A DNA stretch of 64,000 nucleotides, from NCBI RefSeq assembly GCF_050410775.1, contig NZ_CP191229.1. The stretch is one strand, 5' to 3'. Below, piece after piece: positions 24,410 through 32,558 of the stretch. Position numbers and translations under genes: made by a program. Within the stretch, counting starts at the first letter, position 1, and every line of letters starts with the position of its first letter. The DNA is from Erwinia sp050410775 (lineage in GTDB: Bacteria > Pseudomonadota > Gammaproteobacteria > Enterobacterales > Enterobacteriaceae). Under the pieces are notes generated by a model. That model saw nothing but the letters and a program-made list of their open reading frames with translations, was not told where the DNA came from and made no database searches.

Positions 24410-26626
24410 TTACGCGATGGTACGCTGTATTTCGATAATTTCGAAGACTTCGATCATATCGCCAACGCGAACATCGTTGTAGTTCTTCACGCCGATACCA
24501 CATTCCATGCCGTTACGGACTTCGTTGACGTCATCCTTGAAGCGACGCAGAGATTCCAGCTCGCCTTCGTAGATAACCACGTTGTCGCGCAGGACGCGGA
24601 TTGGGTTGTGACGTTTGATGTTGCCTTCGGTCACCATACAGCCCGCGACAGCACCAAACTTCGGTGATTTGAACACGTCACGCACTTCGGCCAGGCCGGT
24701 GATCTGGTGCTTGTACTCAGGCGCCAGCATACCGCTCATCGCCTGCTTCACTTCATCAATCAGGTTATAGATGACGGAGTAGTAACGCAGATCCAGACTT
24801 TCTGAATCGATGACGCGACGGGCAGAGGCATCAGCACGCACGTTGAAGCCAACCAGAATTGCGTTAGAGGCTGCAGCCAGCGTGGCATCGGTCTCGGTGA
24901 TACCACCAACGCCGGAGCCAACGATTTTGACCTTCACTTCTTCGGTCGACAGCTTCAGCAGGGAGTCGGTGATCGCTTCGACAGAACCCTGAACGTCGGC
25001 TTTCAGCACGATGTTCAGCTCGGACACTTCGCCTTCGGTCATGTTGGCGAACATGTTTTCCAGCTTGGACTTCTGCTGACGAGCCAGCTTAACTTCGCGG
25101 AATTTGCCCTGACGATAGAGCGCAACTTCACGCGCTTTCTTCTCGTCACGCACCACGGTCGCTTCATCACCGGCAGCAGGTACACCTGACAGACCAAGGA
25201 TCTCAACCGGGATAGACGGGCCGGCTACTGTGACTTCACGTCCCAGTTCATCACGCATGGCGCGCACGCGGCCATACTCAAAGCCGCAGAGCACGATATC
25301 GCCTTTATTCAGCGTACCTTCGCGCACCAGAACGGTAGCAACCGGACCACGACCTTTATCCAGGAAGGATTCGATAACCACGCCGCTTGCCATGCCCTGA
25401 CGAACCGCAGTCAGCTCCAGGACTTCCGCCTGCAGCAGGATCGCGTTCAGCAGGTCATCGATACCGGTACCCGCTTTCGCCGATACGTTGACGAACATGT
25501 TTTCGCCGCCCCACTCTTCCGGCACGATACCGTACTGAGTCAGTTCGTTTTTAACGCGATCCGGATCGGCTTCTGGCTTATCGACCTTGTTCACCGCAAC
25601 GACAACCGGCACTTTCGCCGCTTTAGCATGCTGAATAGCTTCGATAGTCTGTGGCATGACGCCATCGTCGGCGGCCACAACCAGGATAACGATATCCGTT
25701 GCCTGAGCACCACGAGCACGCATGGCGGTAAACGCGGCGTGGCCAGGGGTATCCAGGAAGGTAACCATACCGTTGTCGGTTTCAACGTGGTATGCACCGA
25801 TGTGCTGGGTAATGCCGCCCGCTTCGCCTGAGGCGACTTTGGTGGAGCGAATGTAGTCCAGCAGTGAGGTTTTACCGTGGTCAACGTGACCCATGATGGT
25901 CACCACCGGCGCGCGGGACTCCATCGCAGCATCGGTATCACGATCGCTCATTACCGCTTCTTCCAGCTCATTCTCACGGCGCAGCGTCACTTTGTGACCC
26001 ATCTCTTCCGCTACCAGCTGGGCAGTTTCCTGATCGATAACCTGGTTAATGGTGGCCATTGCGCCCAGTTTCATCATCGCTTTGATGACCTGAGAGCCTT
26101 TCACCGCCATTTTGTTAGCCAGTTCCGCTACGGTGATAGTTTCACCGATGATTACGTCGCGGTTAACAGCCTGAGCCGGCTTGTTGAAGCCCTGCTGAAG
26201 CGTGCTCGGCTTGCGCTTGCCGCCTTTACCGCCGCGGAACTGCGCACGCGCTTCTTCACGGTCAGTTTTGGCTTCAGAATGCTTGTTGCCTTTCTTGCGC
26301 TGTGCCGGTTTAGCCGGACGGGCAGCGCGGGTACGACGGTCGCCTTCAACCTGCGCGTCGTTCTCATCTTCTGCCGCACGAGCGTGGGTAGAGGTGGTGA
26401 CGTGGTAGTCAGAAGTATCTTCCACTTCTTTCTCCGCTTCAGCCCACTCGGAGCCCTTCTCTTCCGCCATTTTACGGGCCTCTTCCGCTACGCGCTTCGC
26501 TTCTTCTTCGATCTTGCGACGCGCTTCTTCTTCAGCTTTACGCTTCAGCTCTGCGGCTTCGGCTTCGCGACGGGCTTTGTCAGATTGGGTAGCCCGGGTC
26601 ATATCGTCGGTATGTTGATTGCTCAC
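24410..26626 (-). other. Internal GTG start of infB, short IF-2 isoform
   Basis: Codon 159 is GTG and reads VSNQHTDDMT. E. coli makes IF2-2 from a GTG at codon 158 followed by a similar SNQ sequence. A purine-rich GGAAAAAGACAAA precedes it. The shorter protein lacks the first N-terminal domain and much of the coiled coil. Confidence 0.65.
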
Positions 26627-27100
26627 TTTGTCTTTTTCCGCTGCTTCACGTTTGGCTTTATCAGCTGCCTCACGTTTAGCCTGCTCCTCGGCTTCACGCT
26701 TCGCTTTCTCTTGAGCTTCGCGCTTGGCTTGTTCTTCAGCCTCACGACGAGCCAGTTCTTCCGCTTCACGCTGTGCCTGCTCTTCTGCTTCAGCCTGCTC
26801 GGCTTCGGCAGGATCGCCTTTTACATAGGTGCGCTTTTTGCGGACTTCAATTTGCACCGACTTACTTTTACCGCCGGTGCCAGGAATATTCAAGGTGCTG
26901 CGCGTCTTGCGCTGCAGAGTCAGTTTACCAGAACCGCTGGTGTGGTCACGGTTCAAATGGTTAAGGAGCGTCTCTTTTTCCTGCTGCGTCACAGAGTCTG
27001 TTTCAGTCTTACGGATCCCTGCATCAGCAAATTGCTGTACCAGGCGTTCTACCGGGGTCTGAATCTCTGCGGCCAGCGATTTTACGGTTACATCTGTCAT
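24410..27100 (-). CDS. infB: Translation initiation factor IF-2
   Basis: GTPase that brings fMet-tRNA to the ribosome. Order: an IF2 N-terminal subdomain (VKSLAAEIQTPVERLVQQFA); a long charged coiled coil rich in repeated AKREAEEQ-type units at about 95-210; a second IF2_N domain; then the G domain with G1 GHVDHGKTS, DTPG, and NKVD; and C-terminal domains ending in the fMet-tRNA-binding region. 896 residues (E. coli 890). The internal GTG start of the short isoform is conserved (separate entry). Part of the rimP-nusA-infB operon. Confidence 0.98.
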   Translation of the reverse strand: MTDVTVKSLAAEIQTPVERLVQQFADAGIRKTETDSVTQQEKETLLNHLNRDHTSGSGKLTLQRKTRSTLNIPGTGGKSKSVQIEVRKKRTYVKGDPAEAEQAEAEEQAQREAEELARREAEEQAKREAQEKAKREAEEQAKREAADKAKREAAEKDKVSNQHTDDMTRATQSDKARREAEAAELKRKAEEEARRKIEEEAKRVAEEARKMAEEKGSEWAEAEKEVEDTSDYHVTTSTHARAAEDENDAQVEGDRRTRAARPAKPAQRKKGNKHSEAKTDREEARAQFRGGKGGKRKPSTLQQGFNKPAQAVNRDVIIGETITVAELANKMAVKGSQVIKAMMKLGAMATINQVIDQETAQLVAEEMGHKVTLRRENELEEAVMSDRDTDAAMESRAPVVTIMGHVDHGKTSLLDYIRSTKVASGEAGGITQHIGAYHVETDNGMVTFLDTPGHAAFTAMRARGAQATDIVILVVAADDGVMPQTIEAIQHAKAAKVPVVVAVNKVDKPEADPDRVKNELTQYGIVPEEWGGENMFVNVSAKAGTGIDDLLNAILLQAEVLELTAVRQGMASGVVIESFLDKGRGPVATVLVREGTLNKGDIVLCGFEYGRVRAMRDELGREVTVAGPSIPVEILGLSGVPAAGDEATVVRDEKKAREVALYRQGKFREVKLARQQKSKLENMFANMTEGEVSELNIVLKADVQGSVEAITDSLLKLSTEEVKVKIVGSGVGGITETDATLAAASNAILVGFNVRADASARRVIDSESLDLRYYSVIYNLIDEVKQAMSGMLAPEYKHQITGLAEVRDVFKSPKFGAVAGCMVTEGNIKRHNPIRVLRDNVVIYEGELESLRRFKDDVNEVRNGMECGIGVKNYNDVRVGDMIEVFEIIEIQRTIA

Positions 27101-27125
27101 GCTGTTCCTTCCTGCTTACAGTTTA

Positions 27126-28613
27126 TTACGCGTCGTCGCCGAACCAGCAGATATTACGTGCAGCCATAATCAGCTCACCAGCCTGTTCGTCGTTCAGGCC
27201 ATCAATATCTGTCAGATCGTCAACACCCTGCTCGGCAAGATCTTCCAGCGTGCATACGCCTTTCGCTGCCAGCTTGTACGCCAGTTCGCGATCAAGACCT
27301 TCCAGACCCAGCAAATCGTCTGCCGGCTGGTTGTCGCCGAGGCTCTCTTCTTTGGCGAGAGCCAGAGTGGTTAACGCATTTTTCGCACGATCGCGCAGCG
27401 CTTCTACTGTCTCTTCATCCAGACCGTCGATTTCCAACAGCTCATTGATCGGGACGTAAGCCAGTTCTTCCAGCGAAGAGAAGCCCTCTTCGACCAGCAC
27501 GGTGGCAAAGTCTTCATCAATATCGAGATGTTTGGTAAAGACGTCGATGGCGGCATGGGCTTCAGCCTGATGCTTCGCTTGCAGATCGTCGACCGTCATC
27601 ACGTTCAGCTCCCAGCCACTCAGCTGCGAAGCGAGACGGACGTTTTGGCCATTACGGCCGATCGCCTGAGCCAGATTTCCGGCTTCAACAGCGATATCCA
27701 TGGTGTGGTTATCTTCATCCACCACGATAGAGGCGACATCCGCCGGGGCCATTGCGTTGATAACGAACTGTGCAGGATTATCATCCCACAGTACGATATC
27801 AATACGCTCGCCACCCAGCTCGCTGGATACCGCCTGAACACGTGCACCGCGCATTCCCACGCAGGCGCCGACCGGGTCGATGCGCTTGTCATTGGTTTTC
27901 ACGGCGATTTTGGCACGGGAGCCTGGATCGCGCGCGGCAGCTTTAATTTCAATCACTTCTTCGCCGATTTCCGGCACTTCAATGCGGAAAAGTTCAATCA
28001 GCATCTCCGGTTTGGAACGGCTGACGAACAGCTGAGCACCGCGTGCTTCAGGGCGCACAGCGTAAAGCACCCCGCGAATACGGTCACCCGGACGGAAGTT
28101 TTCACGCGGCAGCATGTCTTCACGAATGATGACGGCCTCTGCGTTACTGCCCAAATCCAGAGAGATATTGTCGCGGTTTACTTTCTTCACCACGCCGGTG
28201 ATGATCTCGCCTTCCTGCTCGCGGAACTGATCGACCACCATGGCGCGTTCAGCTTCGCGCACTTTCTGCACGATAACCTGCTTGGCCGTCTGCGTGGTGA
28301 TACGGTCAAAGGTCACAGATTCAATCTGGTCCTCAACATATTCGCCCAGATTGAGTGATTCATCTTCGTAGCGCGCAGCATCAAGGGTGATTTCACGCGT
28401 TGGCATCGTCACTTCGTCAACGATAACCCAGCGGCGGAAAGTGTCAAAGTCGCCGCTTTTGCGATCGATGCTGACGCGGACGTCGATTTCCTGCTCATAT
28501 TTTTTCTTGGTTGCTGTCGCCAGGGCGCTTTCCAGCGCTTCGAAAATCTTCTCACGCGGGAGAGATTTTTCGTTCGATACGGCCTCGACTACAGCTAAGA
28601 TTTCTTTGTTCAT
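27126..28613 (-). CDS. nusA: Transcription termination/antitermination protein NusA
   Basis: RNA-polymerase-associated factor for pausing, termination and antitermination. N-terminal domain MNKEILAVVEAVSNEKSLP, then S1, two KH domains (VGACVGMRGARVQAV and AQAIGRNGQNVRLASQL), then two acidic repeats near the end. The ATG at 28613 with GAGG 9 bases upstream gives 495 residues, as in E. coli. An earlier in-frame start adds five residues not found in the family. Confidence 0.97.
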   Translation of the reverse strand: MNKEILAVVEAVSNEKSLPREKIFEALESALATATKKKYEQEIDVRVSIDRKSGDFDTFRRWVIVDEVTMPTREITLDAARYEDESLNLGEYVEDQIESVTFDRITTQTAKQVIVQKVREAERAMVVDQFREQEGEIITGVVKKVNRDNISLDLGSNAEAVIIREDMLPRENFRPGDRIRGVLYAVRPEARGAQLFVSRSKPEMLIELFRIEVPEIGEEVIEIKAAARDPGSRAKIAVKTNDKRIDPVGACVGMRGARVQAVSSELGGERIDIVLWDDNPAQFVINAMAPADVASIVVDEDNHTMDIAVEAGNLAQAIGRNGQNVRLASQLSGWELNVMTVDDLQAKHQAEAHAAIDVFTKHLDIDEDFATVLVEEGFSSLEELAYVPINELLEIDGLDEETVEALRDRAKNALTTLALAKEESLGDNQPADDLLGLEGLDRELAYKLAAKGVCTLEDLAEQGVDDLTDIDGLNDEQAGELIMAARNICWFGDDA

Positions 28614-28637
28614 CCTGGTATGCCTCAATCCGGACTT

Positions 28638-29090
28638 TTAAAAGTGGGGAACCAGGTTCGCCTTCTGGATATTGCTCAGCGCGAACACTTCGTCGTTACC
28701 CTCAACGGTAACAGTGATCATTTCACCTTCAACAGATTTAATGATTCCCTGCCATTTGCGGCGGTTCTGTACGGCCATACGCAGCACCAGGCTTACTTCT
28801 TCGCCGGTAAATCGTGCGTAGTGCTCAGCGGTGAAGAGTGGGCGCTCAAGGCCTGGTGAGGAGACTTCAAGGTGGTAAGCGACGGTTATCGGATCTTCAA
28901 CGTCGAATACGGCGCTTACCTGGTGGCTGACATCAGCGCAATCGTCAACAGTGATGCCATCTTCACTATCAATATAGATGCGCAACGTGGATGTGCGAGC
29001 GCGTACAAACTCAATACCAACCAGTTCGTAGCCTAACGCTTCTACCGGTGCTGAAATCAGCTCTGTTAATTTTTGCTCTAATGTGGACAA
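28638..29090 (-). CDS. rimP: Ribosome maturation factor RimP
   Basis: 30S assembly factor, first protein gene of the nusA operon. DCADVSHQVSAVFD and VQNRRKWQGIIK match E. coli RimP. The family N-terminus STLEQKLTELI is preceded in frame by TTG at 29090, giving 150 residues as in E. coli, with GGGGGTGG immediately upstream; a GTG two codons before is possible. No ATG is available, so a non-ATG start is unavoidable. Two hairpins with U-tracts lie between the tRNA genes and this start. Confidence 0.95.
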   Translation of the reverse strand: MSTLEQKLTELISAPVEALGYELVGIEFVRARTSTLRIYIDSEDGITVDDCADVSHQVSAVFDVEDPITVAYHLEVSSPGLERPLFTAEHYARFTGEEVSLVLRMAVQNRRKWQGIIKSVEGEMITVTVEGNDEVFALSNIQKANLVPHF

Positions 29091-29107
29091 TCCCACCCCC
29101 AAGACAT

Positions 29108-29128
29108 AAAAAAAGGGCTTAATAGCCC
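29108..29128 (-). terminator. Attenuator-like hairpin just before rimP
   Basis: GGGCT/AGCCC stem with TAAT loop and an A7 run on the left, which makes a U-tract on the leftward transcript. It ends only 18 bases before the rimP start, so readthrough is required for expression of the nusA operon. Confidence 0.7.
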
Positions 29129-29149
29129 AGTGTGCTGTTTCCTGATAAC

Positions 29150-29171
29150 AAAAAACCCCGAAAATTCGGGG
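29150..29171 (-). terminator. Terminator hairpin after tRNA-fMet
   Basis: CCCCGA/TCGGGG stem with a run of A on the left side, giving an intrinsic terminator on the leftward strand, 130 bases after the tRNA-fMet gene. First of two tandem hairpins before rimP. Confidence 0.75.
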
Positions 29172-29300
29172 CTTTATGCGACTGGACCCTGTACGCCATC
29201 ACTGGCGGTTCGGCACAATCCAAAAGAATTTTTTTCAAAATCTGCTGAAATGCGCGTTACGTTGCATACAGTATATTTGAAAAAGAACTCTAAGGGAAAG

Positions 29301-29377
<77 letters not shown>

Positions 29378-29434
29378 TCCGAAAACGTGGCAAATACTAC
29401 GCCGACCTTGCATAAAATGCAAGCAAAACTGATT

Positions 29435-29521
29435 TGGTACCGAGGACGGGACTTGAACCCGTAAGCCCATGCGGGCACTACCACCTCAAGGTAGCGTGTC
29501 TACCAATTCCACCACCACGGC
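29435..29521 (-). tRNA. leuU: tRNA-Leu (GAG)
   Basis: 87-base class II tRNA with a long variable arm (GCCC-GCAT-GGGC), anticodon loop TTGAGGT and encoded CCA. D-arm and T-arm match E. coli leuU. The acceptor stem 5' strand is GCCGTGG while the 3' strand is CCTCGGT, so position 5 (U) faces position 68 (U) as a mismatch; E. coli has A5-U68. Located between secG and tRNA-fMet with no argG between them. Confidence 0.96.
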
Positions 29522-29576
29522 ACAAAAGATTGCGACTTTTTTATTTCTGTCGCGTCGAAATGACGTTGCTTACTGC

Positions 29577-29909
29577 TTACTGCGGGATATCGCTAGACGG
29601 CGAGGCCGGTTTCGCTGGCTGGCTCTGCTGCGACTGTGCAGGCTGAGTCAGGTTTTCCCACTCGCTTCCTTTCTGGGTTTTGTTGCTGTTGAGGTTGCCC
29701 AGAACCAAGCTGATGATGAAGAACAATGCTGCCAGCACTGCGGTCATACGGGTCATAAAGTTGCCAGAACCGTTAGAGCCAAACAGCGTTGCAGAAGAGC
29801 CTGCACCAAATGACGCGCCCATATCAGCGCCTTTACCTTGCTGCAGCATGATCAGACCAACAAGGCCGATTGCCACAATAAGGAAAACTACTAAAAGAGC
29901 TTCGTACAT
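29577..29909 (-). CDS. secG: Protein translocase subunit SecG
   Basis: Small SecYEG subunit with two transmembrane helices (EALLVVFLIVAIGLVGLIML and the MTAVLAALFFIISLVLG segment) joined by the conserved GASFGAG-SATLFG loop. The tail is Gln/Pro/Ala-rich. The ATG at 29909 has AGG 8 bases upstream and gives 110 residues, the E. coli length; an upstream in-frame start adds an unrelated basic segment. Confidence 0.96.
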   Translation of the reverse strand: MYEALLVVFLIVAIGLVGLIMLQQGKGADMGASFGAGSSATLFGSNGSGNFMTRMTAVLAALFFIISLVLGNLNSNKTQKGSEWENLTQPAQSQQSQPAKPASPSSDIPQ

Positions 29910-30263
29910 ATTCAACCTGTTCCTTGCGCGGAAACCGCACATCAAAAGCTTCAAACCAGTTTGATTGATAGCGTTGTCACTACCCATCAGAAGCGGGTGT
30001 GAATACTAACCAAACCTGCCCTGCTGTGCAAGAGCAATTTATCACGCCCCGACTGATTGCAGAAAAAATCAGCAAAAGCGTAAAAAGCGTCGCATTTCTG
30101 AACGAATCAGCCTGATTTTATAGCAAAAAAAAGCTATCAGTCACGTTGCGTCCTGGCAAGTTTCAGCGGTTTTTTTCGACGAAGAGCGGGCCAGAAAGAA
30201 TGCAGCCCGGTCTTCTGATACTGCCGGGCTTAAGCCCCTGCCACAGTGGCGAACTGAGACTGA
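29910..30263. other. Intergenic region, glmM to secG
   Basis: 354 bases with no gene. A 7-bp inverted repeat AGCCCGG/CCGGGCT at 30204-30230 lies after glmM but lacks a U-tract on the leftward strand. An A8 run lies near 30125. The secG promoter must lie here, but no convincing hexamer pair was chosen. Confidence 0.4.
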
Positions 30264-31598
30264 TTATACAGCCTTGACTGCATCAGCAATACGGTGCGCC
30301 AGCGCGGTGACCTGCGCCTCGTCCTCGCCTTCCACCATTACCCGGATCAGCGGTTCAGTCCCTGATTTACGCAGCAGCACGCGTCCACGCCCATTAAGCG
30401 CTTTCTCCACTTCAGCCGTTACCGCTTTCACAGTTTCGTCTTCCAGTGGGTCTGTCGTACCGCTGAAGCGCACGTTCACCAGGATTTGCGGCAGCAGTTT
30501 CATCCCACTGCAAAGGTCGTGCAGGGTCATATGGTTACGTACCATCGCGGTAAGCACTTGCAAACCGGCCACAATACCGTCGCCGGTGGTCGTCTTGTCG
30601 AGCAAGATCACGTGACCGGAGTTCTCGGCCCCCAGTCGCCAGCCCTTCTCCTGCAATTTTTCCAGCACGTAGCGGTCGCCTACTTTCGCCCGGGCAAAGG
30701 GAATGCCGAGCTGTTTGAGCGCCAACTCAAGGCCCATATTGCTCATCAGCGTGCCCACGACGCCGCCACGCAGCTGGCCCTGACGTAATCCCTCACGGGC
30801 AATGATGTAAAGTATCTGGTCGCCATCCACTTTATGGCCCAGATGGTCCACCATCATGATGCGGTCGCCATCGCCGTCATAGGCCAGGCCAACATCCGCT
30901 TTCTCCGCCAGTACGCGTTCCTGAAGCTGACGCATGTCGGTAGCCCCACACCCTTTGTTAATATTCATGCCATCAGGCTGAATACCAATCGTAATCACCG
31001 TTGCGCCCAGCTCACGCAGCACATTAGGGGCAATGTGGTAGGTGGCGCCGTTAGCACAGTCCACCACAACCTTCAGTCCATTCAGGCTCAGTTCGCTAGG
31101 GAAGGTTCCCTTACAGAATTCGATATAGCGACCGGCGGCATCAACGATACGGCTGGCGCGGCCCAGCGCAGCTGATTCCACGCAGGTAATCGGCTTCTCC
31201 AGCTCCGCTTCAATCGCTTCTTCCACCTCATCAGGCAGCTTGGTGCCTTCGATGGAGAAAAATTTGATGCCATTGTCATCAAAGGGGTTATGAGAGGCAG
31301 AGATGACGATCCCTGCTTCAGCACGGAATGTTCTGGTCAGGTAGGCAATGGCTGGCGTTGGCATAGGACCGGTAAAGGCCGCAGAAAGGCCTGCAGCCGC
31401 CAGACCCGCCTCCAGGGCGGATTCCAGCATATAGCCAGAGATACGCGTGTCCTTGCCAATGATAATTTTTTTAGAGCCGTTTCTTGCCAGAACTTTCCCG
31501 GCTGCCCAGCCGAGCTTCAGCACGAAATCAGGCGTGATAGGCGTCTCACCCACTTTGCCGCGGATGCCATCGGTACCAAAATACTTACGATTGCTCAT
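30264..31598 (-). CDS. glmM: Phosphoglucosamine mutase
   Basis: Interconverts glucosamine 6-phosphate and glucosamine 1-phosphate, leading to UDP-GlcNAc for peptidoglycan and LPS. The phosphoserine loop GIVISASHNP has Ser102, and the Mg site DGDGDR is present near 241-246. The sugar-binding GGxxSGH-type motif appears as GAENSGHVI. 444 residues (E. coli 445). The start lies 4 bases after folP, forming a tight folP-glmM unit. Confidence 0.98.
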   Translation of the reverse strand: MSNRKYFGTDGIRGKVGETPITPDFVLKLGWAAGKVLARNGSKKIIIGKDTRISGYMLESALEAGLAAAGLSAAFTGPMPTPAIAYLTRTFRAEAGIVISASHNPFDDNGIKFFSIEGTKLPDEVEEAIEAELEKPITCVESAALGRASRIVDAAGRYIEFCKGTFPSELSLNGLKVVVDCANGATYHIAPNVLRELGATVITIGIQPDGMNINKGCGATDMRQLQERVLAEKADVGLAYDGDGDRIMMVDHLGHKVDGDQILYIIAREGLRQGQLRGGVVGTLMSNMGLELALKQLGIPFARAKVGDRYVLEKLQEKGWRLGAENSGHVILLDKTTTGDGIVAGLQVLTAMVRNHMTLHDLCSGMKLLPQILVNVRFSGTTDPLEDETVKAVTAEVEKALNGRGRVLLRKSGTEPLIRVMVEGEDEAQVTALAHRIADAVKAV

Positions 31599-31602
31599 AG
31601 CC

Positions 31603-32439
31603 TTACTTTTCCTTCGCTGACAGTGTTGCTTCGACGATGCGCATCGCCTCGACGGTTTCTTTTACATCGTGAACGCGCAGAATATGCGCGCCCTGCATTG
31701 CCGCTATCACCGCACAGGCCAGGCTGCCGGTGAGTCGCTGCGACGGCCCGACGTTCAGGAGTTGCCCGATCATACTCTTTCGCGACATGCCAACCAGCAG
31801 TGGTAATCCGAAGTGGTGAAAATCGGCAAGGTGCGCCAGTAGCTGATAATTGTGCGAGAGATTCTTACCGAAACCGAATCCCGGGTCGAGCAGCAGTTGC
31901 GTTTTTTTGATCCCTGCACGTTCGCAGCGCGCAATCTGTTCGATGAAGTAATCATTCACTTCCTGCAGAAGATGGCTGTACTTCGGCGCCTGCTGCATGG
32001 TCTGGGGGGCGCCCTGCATATGCATCAGACAAACGGGTAAGCCGGTCTCTGCTGCGGCTTCCAGCGCGCCAGGTTCGCTCAGGGAGCGAATATCATTGAT
32101 GATATGCGCTCCGGCACGAGCCGACTCGCGGATCACCTCAGGCTTGGAAGTATCGACTGACACCCAAACCTCAAAGCGCTGAGCGATAGCCTCAATAACC
32201 GGGATAACGCGTTCCAGCTCCTGCTCAGCGCTGACTTCAGCCGCGCCAGGGCGGGTTGATTCCCCGCCGATATCAATGATAGTGGCACCGGCATTAATCA
32301 TCTCGTTAGCGTGCGTCAGCGCCTGGACTAACTCATTGTGCTTTCCGCCATCTGAAAAAGAATCAGGCGTCACGTTCAGAATGCCCATGACATGGGGATG
32401 AGACAGATCCAGAACGGCATCGCGGGCGTACAGCTTCAT
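31603..32439 (-). CDS. folP: Dihydropteroate synthase
   Basis: Condenses p-aminobenzoate with hydroxymethyldihydropterin diphosphate in folate synthesis; the sulfonamide target. Signatures MGILNVTPDSFSDGG and TIIDIGGESTRPGA are complete, and LLDPGFGFGKNL holds pterin-site residues. 278 residues (E. coli 282). It is separated from ftsH by a strong terminator, so it is transcribed mainly with glmM. Confidence 0.97.
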   Translation of the reverse strand: MKLYARDAVLDLSHPHVMGILNVTPDSFSDGGKHNELVQALTHANEMINAGATIIDIGGESTRPGAAEVSAEQELERVIPVIEAIAQRFEVWVSVDTSKPEVIRESARAGAHIINDIRSLSEPGALEAAAETGLPVCLMHMQGAPQTMQQAPKYSHLLQEVNDYFIEQIARCERAGIKKTQLLLDPGFGFGKNLSHNYQLLAHLADFHHFGLPLLVGMSRKSMIGQLLNVGPSQRLTGSLACAVIAAMQGAHILRVHDVKETVEAMRIVEATLSAKEK

Positions 32440-32504
32440 GATTGGGTTTCTCCAGGCAAAAAAGGCGGGTCGGGCTGGCCGGTAGTTTAACGAATGCGGG
32501 GATA

Positions 32505-32530
32505 TAAAAAACCCCGGTCAGCGCCGGGGT
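32505..32530 (-). terminator. ftsH terminator
   Basis: ACCCCGG/CCGGGGT stem with a TCAGCG loop, and a run of A on the left giving the U-tract for leftward ftsH transcription. Confidence 0.88.
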
Positions 32531-32558
32531 TTCAGTTTTTGTCTGACAGAAAGGAGAC

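Noticed and set aside
24078..24503. 141-codon minus-strand frame spanning the infB end and the spacer to rbfA
   Set aside because: Runs through the end of infB in another frame and through the inverted-repeat block; no start signal. Treated as a by-product of the possible repeat element.
25877..27169. 430-codon plus-strand frame opposite infB
   Set aside because: Phe/Leu-rich shadow of the Glu/Lys/Ala coiled-coil codons of IF2, not a membrane protein.
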